Assembly (NCBI GenBank): GCA_013003555.1
Contig: JABDIV010000013.1
Location: 48,543 to 112,542, forward strand
Direction of reading: 5' to 3'
Length of the DNA stretch: 64,000 nt
DNA from: Flavobacteriaceae bacterium
GTDB lineage: Bacteria > Bacteroidota > Bacteroidia > Flavobacteriales > Flavobacteriaceae
Below, piece after piece: positions 63,708 through 64,000 of this stretch; the first letter of the stretch is position 1; each line of letters starts with the position of its first letter. The notes beneath the pieces are model-generated. The model searched no databases. It saw nothing but the letters and a program-made list of their open reading frames with translations, and was not told the DNA's origin. Both the position numbers and the translations under genes were made by a program.

Positions 63708-63787
63708 CAGGATTTATAGAATCCATTCCAACCCTCACTGAAAATAGAAAAGTCAACGCTGCGCGTTTTTACCTTTTTTATTCCCTC
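63708..63787 (+). repeat. 80-bp direct repeat, copy 2
   Basis: Second copy, 8 bp after the first, 79 of 80 bases identical. Its right end TTATTCCC forms the outer arm of a long imperfect hairpin with 63820-63831 (inner stem CAAAAGC/GCTTTTG). Confidence 0.9.
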
Positions 63788-63819
63788 GTACTTACAAAAG
63801 CAAAGCTTTTGACGTACTT

Positions 63820-63858
63820 GGGAATAAAAAAAGTGATTTGCACATGCAAATCACTTTT
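63820..63858 (-). terminator. Terminator of the tRNA-Pro gene
   Basis: A perfect 14-bp inverted repeat (63829-63842 with 63845-63858); read on the minus strand it ends in a run of T. It begins 6 bp past the CCA end of the tRNA. Confidence 0.88.
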
Positions 63859-63863
63859 CTGCT

Positions 63864-63941
63864 TGGTCGGGATGACAGGATTTGAACCTGCGACCACACG
63901 GCCCCCAGCCGTGTACGCTAACCGGACTGCGCCACATCCCG
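63864..63941 (-). tRNA. tRNA-Pro (anticodon GGG)
   Basis: On the minus strand a full cloverleaf is visible: acceptor stem CGGGATG with CATCCCG, D-arm with GGTTA, anticodon stem CACGG/CCGTG around loop CTGGGGG (anticodon GGG, reading CCC), T-arm GCAGG-TTCAAAT-CCTGT, discriminator A and an encoded CCA. A TAATTTTG box (63948-63955, minus strand) just upstream is a possible -7 element. Confidence 0.96.
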
Positions 63942-63952
63942 TACATACAAAA

Positions 63953-64000
63953 TTAATCCTTTTCGATCATTTCGCCTAATGAATATCGTAGCCCCACCAG
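63953..64000 (-). CDS. C-terminal end of a possible minus-strand gene, cut by window edge
   Basis: An open frame enters from the right edge and ends with LVGLRYSLGEMIEKD and TAA at 63953-63955, just upstream of the tRNA gene. Fifteen codons are too few to identify a family; it may be a chance frame. Confidence 0.3.
   Translation of the reverse strand: MVGLRYSLGEMIEKD

Noticed and set aside
63620..63787. Repeats considered as a CRISPR array
   Set aside because: Only two 80-bp units with an 8-bp gap, internal terminator-like hairpins and no cas genes.

Overview
The window looks like chromosomal DNA of a marine-type member of the Bacteroidota, most likely family Flavobacteriaceae. Supporting signs are SusC/SusD genes, type IX secretion (T9SS) C-terminal sorting domains, A-rich translation starts with little Shine-Dalgarno signal, promoter-like TAnnTTTG boxes, lipoproteins with acidic residues right after the lipid cysteine, and a laminarin-type (beta-1,3/1,6-glucan) utilisation locus. 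No phage, transposase or CRISPR array was seen.

Positions 1-33.8 kb are mostly housekeeping. An RND efflux adaptor (cut by the window edge) and its permease precede aspS, a ClC-type channel and a small membrane protein. tadA and dxs diverge from a 40-bp spacer. Two membrane peptides, a secreted BNR-repeat T9SS protein and a dGTPase follow. A phosphate block comes next: a phosphate-selective porin homologue, a PiT permease with a PhoU-like tail, and a convergent Na/Pi cotransporter with a PhoU-like tail. After a lipoprotein come class I ribonucleotide reductase (nrdB upstream of nrdA), a DUF3109 protein, a MarC/small protein/flavoprotein cluster, a dCMP deaminase-S41 protease pair, a HupE-like protein, an Hsp20 chaperone and DsbD.

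Positions 34.0-57 kb hold a large polysaccharide utilisation locus (PUL). A hybrid sensor-regulator (propeller, Y_Y_Y and LuxR-type HTH) is followed by SusC, SusD, a three-module surface glycan-binding lipoprotein and a GH16 lipoprotein. A terminator and probable new promoter then lead into GH30, a sugar-porter MFS, a cytosolic GH149-type beta-1,3-glucan phosphorylase, a GH17 lipoprotein, a clan GH-A lipoprotein, a GPH-family symporter and a cytosolic GH17. The layout suggests that surface enzymes cut and debranch beta-1,3/1,6-glucan, SusCD imports oligosaccharides, periplasmic GH17/GH-A enzymes trim them, the MFS/GPH carriers bring them into the cytosol, and GH149 phosphorolyses them to glucose 1-phosphate. 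No GH3 beta-glucosidase is present in the window.

Positions 57-64 kb contain two T9SS-secreted proteins with no catalytic domain (probable glycan-binding accessories), a DUF481 outer-membrane protein, and an unusual pair: a large lipoprotein of unknown function overlapping a radical SAM/SPASM-like enzyme. Two 80-bp direct repeats, a tRNA-Pro(GGG) gene on the minus strand and the last codons of another minus-strand ORF close the window.
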